A stretch of DNA of 63,659 nt from assembly GCF_022513565.1 (NCBI RefSeq), contig NZ_JAKWBE010000038.1:1-63659 (forward strand), read 5' to 3'. The notes below the pieces were generated by a model. The model was not told the origin of the DNA. It ran no database searches and saw nothing but the letters and a program-made list of their open reading frames with translations. Source of the DNA: Streptomyces gilvus. GTDB lineage: Bacteria; Actinomycetota; Actinomycetes; Streptomycetales; Streptomycetaceae. The translations under genes and the position numbers were made by a program. Below are positions 25,838-35,399 of the stretch, piece after piece; positions within the stretch are counted from its first letter, which is position 1, and each line of letters begins with the position of its first letter.

Positions 25838-27481
25838 TCAGCTCCGCGCGAGAACCGCCGTCAGGACCTCGCGCAGGGTCGACTCGGGGTCCTCGGCCGG
25901 GCCTTGTGAGCGCCAGGCGACGAATCCGTCGGGCCGGACGAGGACGGCGCCCTCACGGGTCGTGCCGTGGGCCGCCGCCCAGTCCGCCCCCTCCTCCGGC
26001 ACCAGTTCCTCACCCATCCGGTAGGGGACGAGCGGCAGGGACAGCTGCTCGGCGAGGCGGAGGGCGGCCCGGTGCCAGCCGTCGGGCGTGGCGCCGTCGC
26101 TGAGCAGGACCAGGGAGCGTTCGTACAGGTCGAGGGTGGAGACACGCTCGCCCTGGTGACGGACCCACAGATGGGGCGCGCGGCTGCCGGGTTCACCGTT
26201 CAGGGCGAGCTTCTCCGGGACGACCGGCATCGCCGGGTCGGCGCCGAGGACGGCGCCGTGCGGGTAGCGGTAGCCGAGGGCGACGTTCAGGATGCCGCGC
26301 TGCGGGCCGCTGCCGGCGCCGGGCGGCGCGGCGAAGCCGGGGTGGCTGTGCTCGGCGGACCGTACGGCGGCGCGGGCGCTGGTGGCCTCGGCGACCGGCC
26401 GGCGTTCGGCGTCGTAGCTGTCCAGCAGGCCCTGACCGGCCCAGCCGCCGAGCACGGCGGCCAGTTTCCAGGCGAGGTTGTGCGCGTCCTGGATGCCGGT
26501 GTTGGAGCCGAAGGCGCCGGTGGGGGACATCTCGTGGGCGGAGTCGCCAGCCAGGAAGACGCGTCCGGAGCTGTAGCCGCGGGCGACGCGCTGGGCGGCG
26601 TGCCAGGGGGCCCGGCCGGTGATCTCGATGTCCAGGCCGGGGTCGCCGACCGCGCGGCGGATGTGGTCGGCGCAGCGTTCGTCGGTGAACTCCTCCAGGG
26701 TTTCCCCGTGTTCGGGGTGCCAGGGGGCGTGGAAGACCCAGTGCTCGCGGTTGTCGACCGGCAGCAGGGCGCCGTCGGCGTCGGGGCTGGTGAGGTAGCA
26801 GACGATGAACCTCCGCTCGCCCACGACGTCGGCGAGCCGGCGGGAGCGGAAGGTGATGCTGACGTTGTGGAACAGGTCGCCGGGGCCGCTCTGGCCGATG
26901 CCGAGCTGTTCGCGCACCGGGCTGCGGGGGCCGTCCGCGGCGACCAGGTAGTCGGCGCGGATGGTGGTGTGCTCGCCCGTCTGCCTGCTCTTGACGAACG
27001 CGGTGACGCCGGTGGAGTCGGCGTCGAACGACATCAGCTCGGTGGAGTAGCGCAGGTCGCCGCCGAGCCGCGCGGCGTGGTCGAGCAGGACCGGTTCCAG
27101 GTCGTTCTGGCTGCACAGGCACCAGGCGGTCGGGCTGAAGCGGGCCAGTCCGCCGCCCGGGTCGATCTCCTTGAACAGCCACTCGCCCGCGTCGCCGACC
27201 AGGGTGGGGGTCTGCAGGATGCCGTGGTTGTCGGCGAGGGTGGACGCGGCCTGATGGATCGCCGGCTCGGTGCCGGACACCCGGAACAGCTCCATCGTCC
27301 GGACGTTGTTGCCCCGGCCGCGGGGGTGGATGGAGGTGCCGGCATGGCGCTCCACGAGGGTGTGCCGCACCCCCAGCCGGCCGAGGAACAGCGAGGTGGA
27401 CAGACCGACCAGTGAACCGCCGACGATCAGGACCGGCACCTTGTGCACCGTTCCGCCTGTCTGCTCGGTTCTTGCATTCAT
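25838..27481 (-). CDS. whiE-ORFVIII: FAD-dependent aromatic monooxygenase (WhiE-ORFVIII type)
   Basis: A 547-residue group A flavoprotein hydroxylase. The FAD motif is IVGGSLVGLSTSLFLGRLGV (about residues 17-36), the DG motif is VAADGPRSPVREQLG, and the GD motif is VFLAGDSAHEMSPTGAFGSN. A thioredoxin-like C-terminal domain completes the family length. It would hydroxylate the pigment polyketide with NAD(P)H and oxygen. A GTG directly before the ATG could also start it; GGAGG lies upstream of both. In S. coelicolor the equivalent gene is divergent and adjacent to ORFI. Here it is codirectional and separated by the sortase pair and a terminator. Confidence 0.88.
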   Translation of the reverse strand: MNARTEQTGGTVHKVPVLIVGGSLVGLSTSLFLGRLGVRHTLVERHAGTSIHPRGRGNNVRTMELFRVSGTEPAIHQAASTLADNHGILQTPTLVGDAGEWLFKEIDPGGGLARFSPTAWCLCSQNDLEPVLLDHAARLGGDLRYSTELMSFDADSTGVTAFVKSRQTGEHTTIRADYLVAADGPRSPVREQLGIGQSGPGDLFHNVSITFRSRRLADVVGERRFIVCYLTSPDADGALLPVDNREHWVFHAPWHPEHGETLEEFTDERCADHIRRAVGDPGLDIEITGRAPWHAAQRVARGYSSGRVFLAGDSAHEMSPTGAFGSNTGIQDAHNLAWKLAAVLGGWAGQGLLDSYDAERRPVAEATSARAAVRSAEHSHPGFAAPPGAGSGPQRGILNVALGYRYPHGAVLGADPAMPVVPEKLALNGEPGSRAPHLWVRHQGERVSTLDLYERSLVLLSDGATPDGWHRAALRLAEQLSLPLVPYRMGEELVPEEGADWAAAHGTTREGAVLVRPDGFVAWRSQGPAEDPESTLREVLTAVLARS

Positions 27482-27595
27482 CACGCGCCTCCAGCGTGTC
27501 GCCTCCGCCGACTCGTCCGGATACGGCCGGGATCTTCATGCATGCCCCGCTCGGCGGCCGGCGGCCCAGGCTTCACCCGCATACGTGACGCCCGC

Positions 27596-28659
27596 TCAGC
27601 GGGCGATGGAGGCGAGCCCCGCGACACCGACCAGGTAGATGACCACCACGGCGACGCCGTCGACGCCCATGCGCGCGTACTGGTGCCGGGGACGGAGGAC
27701 GAGCCCGGCCATGTAGACGACGGTGAGGATGACGCCGAGCGCGGTGAGGTAGATGTCGGTGTCGCGCGCCGCCCGGAGGATGGACCGGCTTGCCGGAGAT
27801 CAGGGCGGCGGGCAGGAACAGCACGGGCAGGAAGGCGTTGCCGCCGAAGATGTCGCTGACGGCCGGCTGGTAGTCGCCCAGACGGGTGGAGGTCAGGCCG
27901 GTGCTGATCTCGGGCAGGAAGGTCGCGGTGGCCGGCACGGTCGTGCCGAACAGCACACCGCTCAGCCCCTGCCGGGCGAAGAACTCCTCGCCGGTGCGCT
28001 CGACGGCCACGCCCGCGACCAGCGTCGCCAGGGCCGCCGCGGCGAAGACCAGCCCCGCGCGGCCGGAGCCGACGCCCTGGTCGGTGGCGGCCTTCTCCTT
28101 CTTGCCCCGGGAGTGGCCGCGCGGCTCGGGCCGGCTGTCGGGCGCGTCGCCGCCCTCCCGCCACGACAGGCCGTGTCCGGCCCGGTTGAGCAGGACCAGT
28201 CCGACCAGCCACAGCACGGCGATCGCCGCGGAGGCGGGCGCCAGACGGCCGGCGTGCAGGCCGGGCGAGAGCTGGGTGCCCATGACGACCACGGCGAGGA
28301 CGACGACGAGGGCGCCTTCGAGGACGAGCCGGAGGCTGGCGGCGAGCCGGGCCGGCGGGGCGCGCGGCCGTACCCCGGCGGCGTCCAGGACGGCCAACGA
28401 CCGTCTGGATGGCGATGCCGCCGAGGATGTCGCCGACGGCGACGCCGAGTTGTCCGGACAGGGCCGCGCTGACGGTGACGGCGAACTCCGGCAGGTTGGT
28501 GGCGATCGCGAGCGGGACGAGCCCGCCGAGCGCGCCGCCGAGATGGAGACCTTCGGCGAGCACGTCGGTGGAGTCCGACAGTTGGACGCCCGCGTACCAG
28601 ATGACGGCCGCACTGAGCAGGAACAACAGCAGCAGCACCGGTGAGCCCGGAGACCCCAC
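27596..28659 (-). pseudogene. Na+/Ca2+ exchanger family gene with two single-base frameshifts
   Basis: Three reading-frame pieces add up to one complete cation/Ca2+ exchanger of about 353 residues. Piece one (28659-28399) gives AGVQLSDSTDVLAEGLHLGG and IATNLPEFAVTVSAAL with GDILGG. Piece two (28397-27783) gives the second repeat with TTVPATATFLPEIS and SDIFGGNAFLPVLF. Piece three (27781-27596) gives DTDIYLTALGVILTVVYMAG and a stop. One extra base at about 28398 and one at about 27782 explain both shifts. The gene is either newly inactivated or hit by two insertion errors. The two inverted alpha repeats with acidic residues are otherwise intact. Confidence 0.8.
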
Positions 28660-28736
28660 GGCGCGGCGGGTACCCGATGCCGGCCGTCTGCTGCTTCCGG
28701 ATGCGTGGGCGGCCCCGCGGCGGTTACCCGCCTGGT

Positions 28737-29795
28737 ATGGCGAGACTGCATCTTCCGGGTCGGAAGGACCACCAGGACACCGACCAGGCCCCCGAGCCAC
28801 CTCAGCCGCAGGAGGTCGGGCCGGGGCCCGAGGTCGAGCGACGGGCGCCCGACGCCCCCACGAAGCTGCCCGAACGGGCCTGGGGCGCGGTGTTCAAGGG
28901 GGCGCTGCGCGAGTTCACGGACGACGAACTGGCCGACCGCGCGGCGGCGTTGACGTACTACGGGGTGCTGTCGCTGTTCCCGGCGCTGCTGGTACTGGTG
29001 TCGCTGCTGGGCATCACCGGCAAGTCGGCCACCGACTCGGTGCTGAAGAACCTCCGGCAGCTCACCCCCGGTTCCGCCCGGGACATCATCACCCGGGCCG
29101 TGGAGCAGTTGCAGAACCACTCCGGCACCGGTTCGGTCATGGCGGTCGTCGGCATCCTGCTCGCGGTGTGGTCGGCGTCCGGGTATGTCGCCGCGTTCAT
29201 CCGCTCGGCCAACAAGGTCTACGACATGCCCGAGGGCCGGCCGGTGTGGAAGATCCTGCCGGTGCGCCTCGGGCTGACGGTCGTGCTGATGGTGCTGGCC
29301 GTGATCAGCGCCCTGATCGTGGTCTTCACCGGCGTACTGGCCCGGCAGGCGGGGGCCGCGCTCGGCATCGGGGACACGGCGCTGACCGCGTGGTCGATCG
29401 CCAAGTGGCCCGTCCTGGTCGTTCTCGTCACGGTCATGATCGCGATCCTGTACTGGGCCGGCCCGAACGCGAAGGTCAAGGGGTTCCGCTGGATCACCCC
29501 CGGCAGCTTCCTCGCCCTGGTGATCTGGATGATCGCCTCCGCCGGCTTCGCGATCTACGTCGCGAACTTCGCGTCGTACAACAAGACCTACGGCACCATG
29601 GCCGGCGTCATCGTGTTCCTGGTCTGGCTGTGGATCAGCAACCTCGCGATCCTGCTCGGCCTGGAGTTCGACGCGGAGACGGTACGGCAGCGGGCGATCG
29701 CCGGGGGCCTGCCGCCGGACCAGGAGCCCTACACCGAGCCGCGCGACACACGGAAGTGGGACGAGGCGGACCTGCGCCGGCTGGAGGAGTCGTGA
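28737..29795 (+). CDS. YihY/virulence factor BrkB family membrane protein
   Basis: A 352-residue protein with a charged, proline-rich cytoplasmic N-terminus of about 60 residues and then six membrane helices. Family motifs are LADRAAALTYYGVLSLFPALLVLVS, of which the core is AALTYYGVLSLFPALL, followed by VVGILLAVWSASGYVAAF and FLVWLWISNLAILLG. Function in the family is unclear; it is not the RNase BN it was once called. The ATG at 28737 was chosen over GTG codons upstream because it opens the conserved MARLHLPGR start. It is divergent from the broken exchanger gene. Confidence 0.9.
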   Translation: MARLHLPGRKDHQDTDQAPEPPQPQEVGPGPEVERRAPDAPTKLPERAWGAVFKGALREFTDDELADRAAALTYYGVLSLFPALLVLVSLLGITGKSATDSVLKNLRQLTPGSARDIITRAVEQLQNHSGTGSVMAVVGILLAVWSASGYVAAFIRSANKVYDMPEGRPVWKILPVRLGLTVVLMVLAVISALIVVFTGVLARQAGAALGIGDTALTAWSIAKWPVLVVLVTVMIAILYWAGPNAKVKGFRWITPGSFLALVIWMIASAGFAIYVANFASYNKTYGTMAGVIVFLVWLWISNLAILLGLEFDAETVRQRAIAGGLPPDQEPYTEPRDTRKWDEADLRRLEES

Positions 29796-29810
29796 CGCGT
29801 CCGGGCCCGT

Positions 29811-31700
29811 TCAGGCCTGCTGCTCCGGGCGGCGCAGCACCGGGCGCAGGGTCTCGATGACGTTCGGGTCGTCCACCGTGGAGGGGATGGGCTCGTCGAG
29901 GCCGTCAGCGATGCCGCGCATCGTCTTGCGCAGGATCTTCCCGGAGCGGGTCTTGGGCAGGGCCGGTACGACGGCGACGTCCTTGAGGGAGGCGACGGCG
30001 CCGATCCGTTCGCGGACGAGCCGGACGAGTTCGGCCTCGACCTCGGCGCTTTCGCGGACGGTGCCCGCCTTCAGGACGACCAGGCCGCGCGGCACCTGTC
30101 CCTTCAGGGTGTCGGCGACGCCGATCACGGCGCACTCGGCGACGTCGGGGTGGGTGGCCAGGACCTCTTCCATGCTGCCGGTGGACAGCCGGTGTCCGGC
30201 GACGTTGATGACGTCGTCGGTGCGGCCCATGACGTACACGTAGCCGTCCTCGTCGATGTGCCCGCTGTCGCCGGTGAGGTAGTAGCCGTCGTAGGCCGAG
30301 AGGTAGGAGCCGACGAAGCGGGCGTCGTCGTTCCAGAGGGTGGGCAGCGCACCGGGCGGCAGCGGAAGCCGTACGACGATCGCGCCGTCGGTCCCGGGCG
30401 GCACGGGCTGCCCGGAGGGGTCCAGGACGCGGACGTCCCAGCCGGGCAGGGGCCGGGTGGGCGAGCCGGGCCTGACGGGCGCGGCCTCGATGCCGACCGG
30501 GTTGGCGACGATGGGCCAGCCGGTCTCGGTCTGCCACCAGTGGTCGATCACCGGGATGTCGAGCAGGGCGCTCGCCCAGTGGTAGGTCTCGGGGTCCAGA
30601 CGCTCTCCGGCGAGGAAGAGGTAGCGCAGACGGGAGAGGTCGTACCCGGCGGCGAGGGTGCCTTTCGGGTCCTCCTTCCGGATGGCGCGGAAGGCGGTGG
30701 GCGCGGTGAACATGGTCTTGACGCCGTACTCGGCGGCGACGCGCCAGAACTGGCCCGCGTCCGGCGTGCCGACCGGCTTGCCCTCGTACAGCACGGTCGT
30801 GGCACCGGCCAGGAGCGGTCCGTAGACGATGTACGAGTGCCCGACGACCCAGCCCACGTCGGAACCGGTGAACATGGTCTCGCCCGCGCCGACGTCGTAG
30901 ACGGCGCCCATCGACCAGAGCAGGGCCACCGCGTAGCCGCCGCAGTCGCGGACGACTCCCTTGGGTTTCCCGGTCGTGCCGGACGTGTAGAGGATGTAGA
31001 GCGGGTCCGTCGCGGCCACCGGCACACAGGGGGCCGCGGGCGCGGTGGCGACCAGGTCGGCCCAGTCCAGGTCGTCCGGCCCCAACTCGGCCCGCTCCTG
31101 CGGCCGTTGCACGATCACCCGCTTCTCGGGCCGGTGCCCGGCGAGTTCGATCGCCTGGTCCAGGAGCGGCTTGTAGGGGATGAGACGCCTGCCCTCGATG
31201 CCGCAGGAGGCGGAGACGACCACCTTCGGGGCCGCGTCGTCGATGCGGACGGCGAGTTCGGGCGGGGCGAAGCCGCCGAAGACGACCGAGTGGACGGCGC
31301 CGATACGGGCGCAGGCCAGCATCGCGACGGCCGCCTCGGGGATCATCGGCATGTAGATGACCACCCGGTCGCCCCGGCCCACGCCGAGCCCGGTGAGGGC
31401 GCCGGCGAACGCGGCCACCTCGTCCCGGAGTCGGGCGTAGGTGTAGGTGCGCCGGGTGCCGGTCACCGGGGAGTCGTACACGAGCGCGGGCTGCTCGCCG
31501 CGGCCGGCCTCGACATGCCGGTCGACGGCGTTGTAACAGACGTTGAGCCGCCCGTCCGGATACCACCGGTGGAAGGGAGCGCGCGAGGAATCCAGGGCGC
31601 GGGTGGGCGCCGCCTCCCAGTCGACGGCCTCGGCCGCCCGCAGCCAGAAGGTCTCCGGGTCCTCGGCGGCGGCGCGGAAGACAGTCTCGTAACGTCCCAT
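29811..31700 (-). CDS. prpE: Propionyl-CoA synthetase (AMP-forming acyl-CoA ligase)
   Basis: A 629-residue acyl-adenylate ligase. It shows the P-loop-like YTSGTTGKPKGVVRDCGG, the WWQTETGWP aromatic/adenine motif, the YLTGDSGHIDEDGYVYVMGR hinge and the C-terminal lysine in KTRSGKILRKTMR. That lysine is the residue controlled by acetylation in this family. The N-terminus (YETVFRAAAEDPETFWLRAA) is of the PrpE type. It activates propionate (or acetate) to the CoA ester in the cytoplasm. The GGAGAG ribosome site supports the start. It lies 46 bp after the dihydrolipoyl dehydrogenase gene. Confidence 0.92.
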   Translation of the reverse strand: MGRYETVFRAAAEDPETFWLRAAEAVDWEAAPTRALDSSRAPFHRWYPDGRLNVCYNAVDRHVEAGRGEQPALVYDSPVTGTRRTYTYARLRDEVAAFAGALTGLGVGRGDRVVIYMPMIPEAAVAMLACARIGAVHSVVFGGFAPPELAVRIDDAAPKVVVSASCGIEGRRLIPYKPLLDQAIELAGHRPEKRVIVQRPQERAELGPDDLDWADLVATAPAAPCVPVAATDPLYILYTSGTTGKPKGVVRDCGGYAVALLWSMGAVYDVGAGETMFTGSDVGWVVGHSYIVYGPLLAGATTVLYEGKPVGTPDAGQFWRVAAEYGVKTMFTAPTAFRAIRKEDPKGTLAAGYDLSRLRYLFLAGERLDPETYHWASALLDIPVIDHWWQTETGWPIVANPVGIEAAPVRPGSPTRPLPGWDVRVLDPSGQPVPPGTDGAIVVRLPLPPGALPTLWNDDARFVGSYLSAYDGYYLTGDSGHIDEDGYVYVMGRTDDVINVAGHRLSTGSMEEVLATHPDVAECAVIGVADTLKGQVPRGLVVLKAGTVRESAEVEAELVRLVRERIGAVASLKDVAVVPALPKTRSGKILRKTMRGIADGLDEPIPSTVDDPNVIETLRPVLRRPEQQA

Positions 31701-31746
31701 CGGCGCTCTCCTTCACCGGTCGTGCGGTGGCCGGTCCGCCACCGTC

Positions 31747-33159
31747 TCACAGGTTGATCATGTGTCCCGCCAGACCGTGGACGGCTTCCTTGACGGCCTC
31801 GCCCAGGGTGGGGTGGGCGTGGACGTTGCGGGCCACCTCGTGGACGGTCAGGTCCCACTGCTGGGCCAGGGTCAGCTCGGGCAGCAGCTCGGTGACGTCG
31901 GGGCCGATGAGGTGGCCGCCGAGGAGTTCGCCGTACTGGGCGTCGCTGATCAGCTTCACGAAACCGGTGGCGTCGCCCAGGCCGTGCGACTTGCCGTTGG
32001 CGGTGAAGGGGAACTTCGCCACCTTCACGTCGTGGCCGAGCTCGCGGGCCTGGGCCTCGGTGTAGCCGAAGCTGGCGATCTGGGGCTGGCAGTAGGTGGC
32101 GCGCGGGATCATGACGTAGTCCAGCTCCATCGTCTCCGCGTCGGCGATGGTCTCGGCGGCGATGACGCCCATCGCCTCGGCGGCGTGCGCGAGCATCAGC
32201 TTGGCCGTCACGTCGCCGATGGCGAACAGGTGGGGCACGGAGGTACGGCAGCGGCCGTCGACGTCGATCGCGCCGCGCTCGGTGACCTTCACGCCGGTGT
32301 TCTCCAGGCCGTAGCCCTCGATGTTCGGCTGGAAACCGATCGCCTGCAGCACCTTGTCGGCCTCCAGCACCTGCTGGGAGCCGTCCTTGGCGGTGACGGT
32401 GACGCGGACCTGCGGCCCGGACTCGTCGATGGCGTCGACGCGGGTGGAGGTGAGGACGTCGATGCCCAGCCGGCGGTACTGCTTGGCGAGTTCGGCGGAG
32501 ACCTCGGCGTCCTCCAGGGGCGCCACGCGGTCCAGGAACTCGACGATCGTCACCTTCACGCCGTAGTTGTGCAGCACGTAGGCGAACTCGACGCCGATCG
32601 CGCCGGCGCCCGCGATGACGATGGACCGCGGGAGGTCCTCGGCGAGGATCTGCTCCTCGAACGTCACCACGCGGGCGCTGCGCTTGGTGCCGGGCAGCAG
32701 CTTCGGGGTGGCGCCGGTGGCGATGACGCAGTGGTCGAAGCGGATGGTGCGCCTCTCGCCGTCGTAACCGGCCACCTGCAGGGTGTGCGGGTCCAGGAAG
32801 GTGCCGCGGCCGTCGAACTCGGTGATCTTGTTCTTCTTCATCAGGTAGTGGACGCCCTTGACCCGGCCGTCGGCGACCTTGCGGCTGCGGCGGAACGCCT
32901 CGCCGTAGTCGAAGCTGACCTGGCCGTCCACCTTGATGCCGAAGGTCTTCGCCTCGCGCGTGAAGATGTGCGCCAGCTCCGCGTTGCGCAGCAGGGCCTT
33001 GCTGGGGATGCAGCCGACGTTCAGACAGACGCCGCCCCAGTACTTCTCCTCCACGACGGCCACGCGCTTGCCCAGTTGGGCGGCGCGAACGGCGGCGACG
33101 TATCCGCCGGGGCCGGCTCCGAGGACCACGACGTCGAAGTGCTCGCCCTGCTCGTCCAT
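31747..33159 (-). CDS. lpdA: Dihydrolipoyl dehydrogenase
   Basis: A 470-residue flavoprotein disulphide reductase, the E3 subunit of 2-oxoacid dehydrogenase complexes. FAD is bound at VVVLGAGPGGYVAAVRAAQL. The redox disulphide is Cys45/Cys50 (WGGVCLNVGC). The NAD fold begins IVIAGAGAIGVEFA, and the catalytic His449-Glu454 pair sits in HAHPTLGEAVKEAVHG. No E1 or E2 genes lie in the window, so this is a stand-alone or shared E3. The ribosome site is GAGAGGAA-like, immediately upstream. Confidence 0.95.
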   Translation of the reverse strand: MDEQGEHFDVVVLGAGPGGYVAAVRAAQLGKRVAVVEEKYWGGVCLNVGCIPSKALLRNAELAHIFTREAKTFGIKVDGQVSFDYGEAFRRSRKVADGRVKGVHYLMKKNKITEFDGRGTFLDPHTLQVAGYDGERRTIRFDHCVIATGATPKLLPGTKRSARVVTFEEQILAEDLPRSIVIAGAGAIGVEFAYVLHNYGVKVTIVEFLDRVAPLEDAEVSAELAKQYRRLGIDVLTSTRVDAIDESGPQVRVTVTAKDGSQQVLEADKVLQAIGFQPNIEGYGLENTGVKVTERGAIDVDGRCRTSVPHLFAIGDVTAKLMLAHAAEAMGVIAAETIADAETMELDYVMIPRATYCQPQIASFGYTEAQARELGHDVKVAKFPFTANGKSHGLGDATGFVKLISDAQYGELLGGHLIGPDVTELLPELTLAQQWDLTVHEVARNVHAHPTLGEAVKEAVHGLAGHMINL

Positions 33160-33300
33160 GACGTTCCTCTCTCGCGGCTGCCGGCCTGGTCCCCGGTACA
33201 GCTTCCCCGTGACTCACCTGGGCCGCACCTTAGGACGCGGCCCCGTCCCGGGCGAACGTTTTCGGCGGCCGCGGCATGCCCGCCCGGCGCGTCGTCCTGG

Positions 33301-34341
33301 TCACTCCAGCAGGGCCAGAAGGGGGCGCGCGGGCAGCGGGTGACGGGTGTCGCCGTGCGGGCCGGTGGTCGTGGTGGCCGTCAGCAGCGAGTTGAGGACG
33401 GACTCCTCGACGGCGTCGAGGGCGGCGGTGAACAGCGGGTCGAGCACGTCGTCCGGCACGACGGCGGGCCCGGCGGGCGTGCCCAGCGGGTTGGTGCCGA
33501 ACGCCAGCCCGTAGTCGCCGCTGCCGTGTCCGTACGCGGCCCCGACCCGGGCCAGCGCGTAGACGCAGCGGCGGGCCAGCCGGGTCAGCTGACGGGCGTC
33601 CAGGGGAGCGTCGGTGGCGGCCACCACCATGCACGAACCGGCCTGTGGATCGGGCCCCTCGGCGGGCAGTCCCACGTCGGCGGGCGTGACCGTGCGCCCC
33701 CGCACCCGCAGCGTGCCGCCGAAGTTGGCCTGTACGAGAACGCCGAGCGTGATCTCCCGGCCGGCGAGCGGCAGGCGCCGGGACGAGGTGCCGATGCCGG
33801 CCTTGAAGCCCAGGGCGGTCAGCCCGGTGCCCCCGCCGACACAGCCCTCGGCGACCGGCCCGTCCGACGCCGTGTCCAGCGCGGTGCGCACGTGCTCCTC
33901 GCGCACCGGGCGCGAGCGGATGTCCGACAGGAGCCCGTCGTTGCACTCCCCCACCACCGGGTTCAGGCTCCGTGCGTCCGCTCCCTCCGGCCGCTCCAGG
34001 ATCCAGCCCACCAGGGCGTCCGCGGCCCGGAAGGCGGAGAGGGTCGAGGTGAGCAGGACGGGCGTCTCGAGCGCGCCGAGTTCGGCGATCTGGGTGGCGC
34101 CGATCAGCTTGCCGTAGCCGTTGCCCGCGAACACCCCGGCCGGCAGCGGACGGTCGGGGCCCACTGCGTCCGGCACGATCGCGGTGACCCCGCTGTGCAC
34201 CCGTGGCGGACGGATCAGCGTGGTGTGCCCGACGCGGATGCCGGGCACGTCCGTGAGCGCGTTGTGCGGGCCGGTGGGCAGCTCGCCGACGGTGACGCCG
34301 AGATCGCGGGACCGGGGGCGGGCGGTGGGCGGTGGATGCAT
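33301..34341 (-). CDS. P1 family peptidase (DmpA-type aminopeptidase)
   Basis: A 346-residue self-cleaving N-terminal nucleophile peptidase. DmpA-family landmarks are DVPGIRVGHTT near the start, NPVVGECNDGLLSD, GCVGGGTGLTALGFKAG and the autocleavage/nucleophile site AGSCMVVAATDAPL with Ser236. Members release N-terminal amino acids or cleave beta-peptides. There is no signal peptide, so the enzyme is cytoplasmic. The start at 34341 lacks a clear ribosome site; a GTG nine bases upstream is an alternative. It lies 51 bp after the anti-sigma kinase gene and may be read through from it. Confidence 0.9.
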   Translation of the reverse strand: MHPPPTARPRSRDLGVTVGELPTGPHNALTDVPGIRVGHTTLIRPPRVHSGVTAIVPDAVGPDRPLPAGVFAGNGYGKLIGATQIAELGALETPVLLTSTLSAFRAADALVGWILERPEGADARSLNPVVGECNDGLLSDIRSRPVREEHVRTALDTASDGPVAEGCVGGGTGLTALGFKAGIGTSSRRLPLAGREITLGVLVQANFGGTLRVRGRTVTPADVGLPAEGPDPQAGSCMVVAATDAPLDARQLTRLARRCVYALARVGAAYGHGSGDYGLAFGTNPLGTPAGPAVVPDDVLDPLFTAALDAVEESVLNSLLTATTTTGPHGDTRHPLPARPLLALLE

Positions 34342-34392
34342 GGCCGGCACGGTATCCGCATCGACGGCCCGCTCGCTCCGGCCCGCCCCGAC

Positions 34393-34824
34393 TCAGGGTC
34401 CCAGGGCCGACAGCGGGTCGTCGAACAGCGCGAGCCGGGCGGTGATGCGCTTGCCCACGGGCTCCCTCTTCGCCTCGAAGCCCTGCACCACCGCCAGCAC
34501 GATCTCCAGACCGTGCTGCCCGACCCGTCCGGCGTCCGCGGCCCGGGCCACCGGAAGCACCGGGTCGGTGTCCCACACGCCGATCTCCAGCACGCTGTCC
34601 GCGATGCCCAGCTGCAGCAGGACCGGCCCCGGGGCGTACTTCAGGGCGTTGGTGACCAGCTCGCTGACCACCAGCTGCGCCAGGTCCACGGTGCGGGCCG
34701 ACACGGGCAGCTCGTGCTCGGACTGAGCGCGGGCCAGGAACCTCGTCGCCTCGTTCCTGGCGTCGGCGATACAGCCTGCGGCCCCGTCCAAGGCCACGGT
34801 CACGTCGGCAGGTGCATCCGGCAT
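34393..34824 (-). CDS. HATPase_c regulatory kinase (anti-sigma factor type)
   Basis: A 143-residue single-domain GHKL ATPase, the RsbW/SpoIIAB-like type so common in Streptomyces. The ATP lid and N-box read LAQLVVSELVTNALKYAPGP, with the G1 region VWDTDP and a diverged GQHGLEIV. The ATG at 34824 has GAGGAG ten bases before it. Such proteins bind sigma factors or phosphorylate STAS antagonists. A STAS antagonist gene is transcribed divergently only 212 bp away, so the two may form a partner-switch pair. Confidence 0.87.
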   Translation of the reverse strand: MPDAPADVTVALDGAAGCIADARNEATRFLARAQSEHELPVSARTVDLAQLVVSELVTNALKYAPGPVLLQLGIADSVLEIGVWDTDPVLPVARAADAGRVGQHGLEIVLAVVQGFEAKREPVGKRITARLALFDDPLSALGP

Positions 34825-35036
34825 CCGGGAACACTCCTCGGGCGGGACAGTCTCCTTGCCGACACAAGCAAGTACCCCGTTCATGGTCGCGCGACTACCC
34901 CGTGACGCGCGTACTACTCCTGTGTCACGGGCAACTCGTGCGCCGGGGCGTGCATCGTGTCGGCGGTCCCGGGGCAGCGTTGGCAACAGAGACGTGACAC
35001 AGGCTCTCAGCCCCACCGAGTGCGCTAAGGACACCA

Positions 35037-35399
35037 GTGGCAGACAACAACGAAGCTGCGGGTCACGGCCGGCTGTCCGTGGTCCGCGACGATGTCGACG
35101 GCATCGCCGTCCTCGGCCTCCGCGGCGAGGTCGACTACCAGAGCGTGGGTGCCCTGAGCGAGGCCGTGCCCGAGCCGAGCGGTGACGGCCTGCGGATCGT
35201 CGTCGATCTGAGCGGGGTCACGTTCATGGACTCCAGCGGCGTCAACGCCCTGATCGCCGCCCACCGGACCACCCGGGCCGCGCAGGGGTGGCTCCGGCTC
35301 GCGGGGGCCCGGGGCGCGGTGCTGCGCACCGTGCAGCTGGTGGGTCTGGACGGCCTCGTGTCCTGTCACCCGACCGTCGAGGACGCCATGGCGGCGTGA
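35037..35399 (+). CDS. STAS-domain anti-sigma factor antagonist
   Basis: A 120-residue protein of the SpoIIAA/RsbV/BldG type. The GTG start has AAGGA seven bases before it. The phosphorylatable serine lies in the family motif VDLSGVTFMDSSGVNALI. In its unphosphorylated form such a protein binds the kinase and frees the sigma factor. The divergent HATPase kinase at 34824-34393 and the SpoIIE phosphatase at 35709 supply the enzymes that would switch it, so the three genes look like one signalling module. Confidence 0.9.
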   Translation: MADNNEAAGHGRLSVVRDDVDGIAVLGLRGEVDYQSVGALSEAVPEPSGDGLRIVVDLSGVTFMDSSGVNALIAAHRTTRAAQGWLRLAGARGAVLRTVQLVGLDGLVSCHPTVEDAMAA

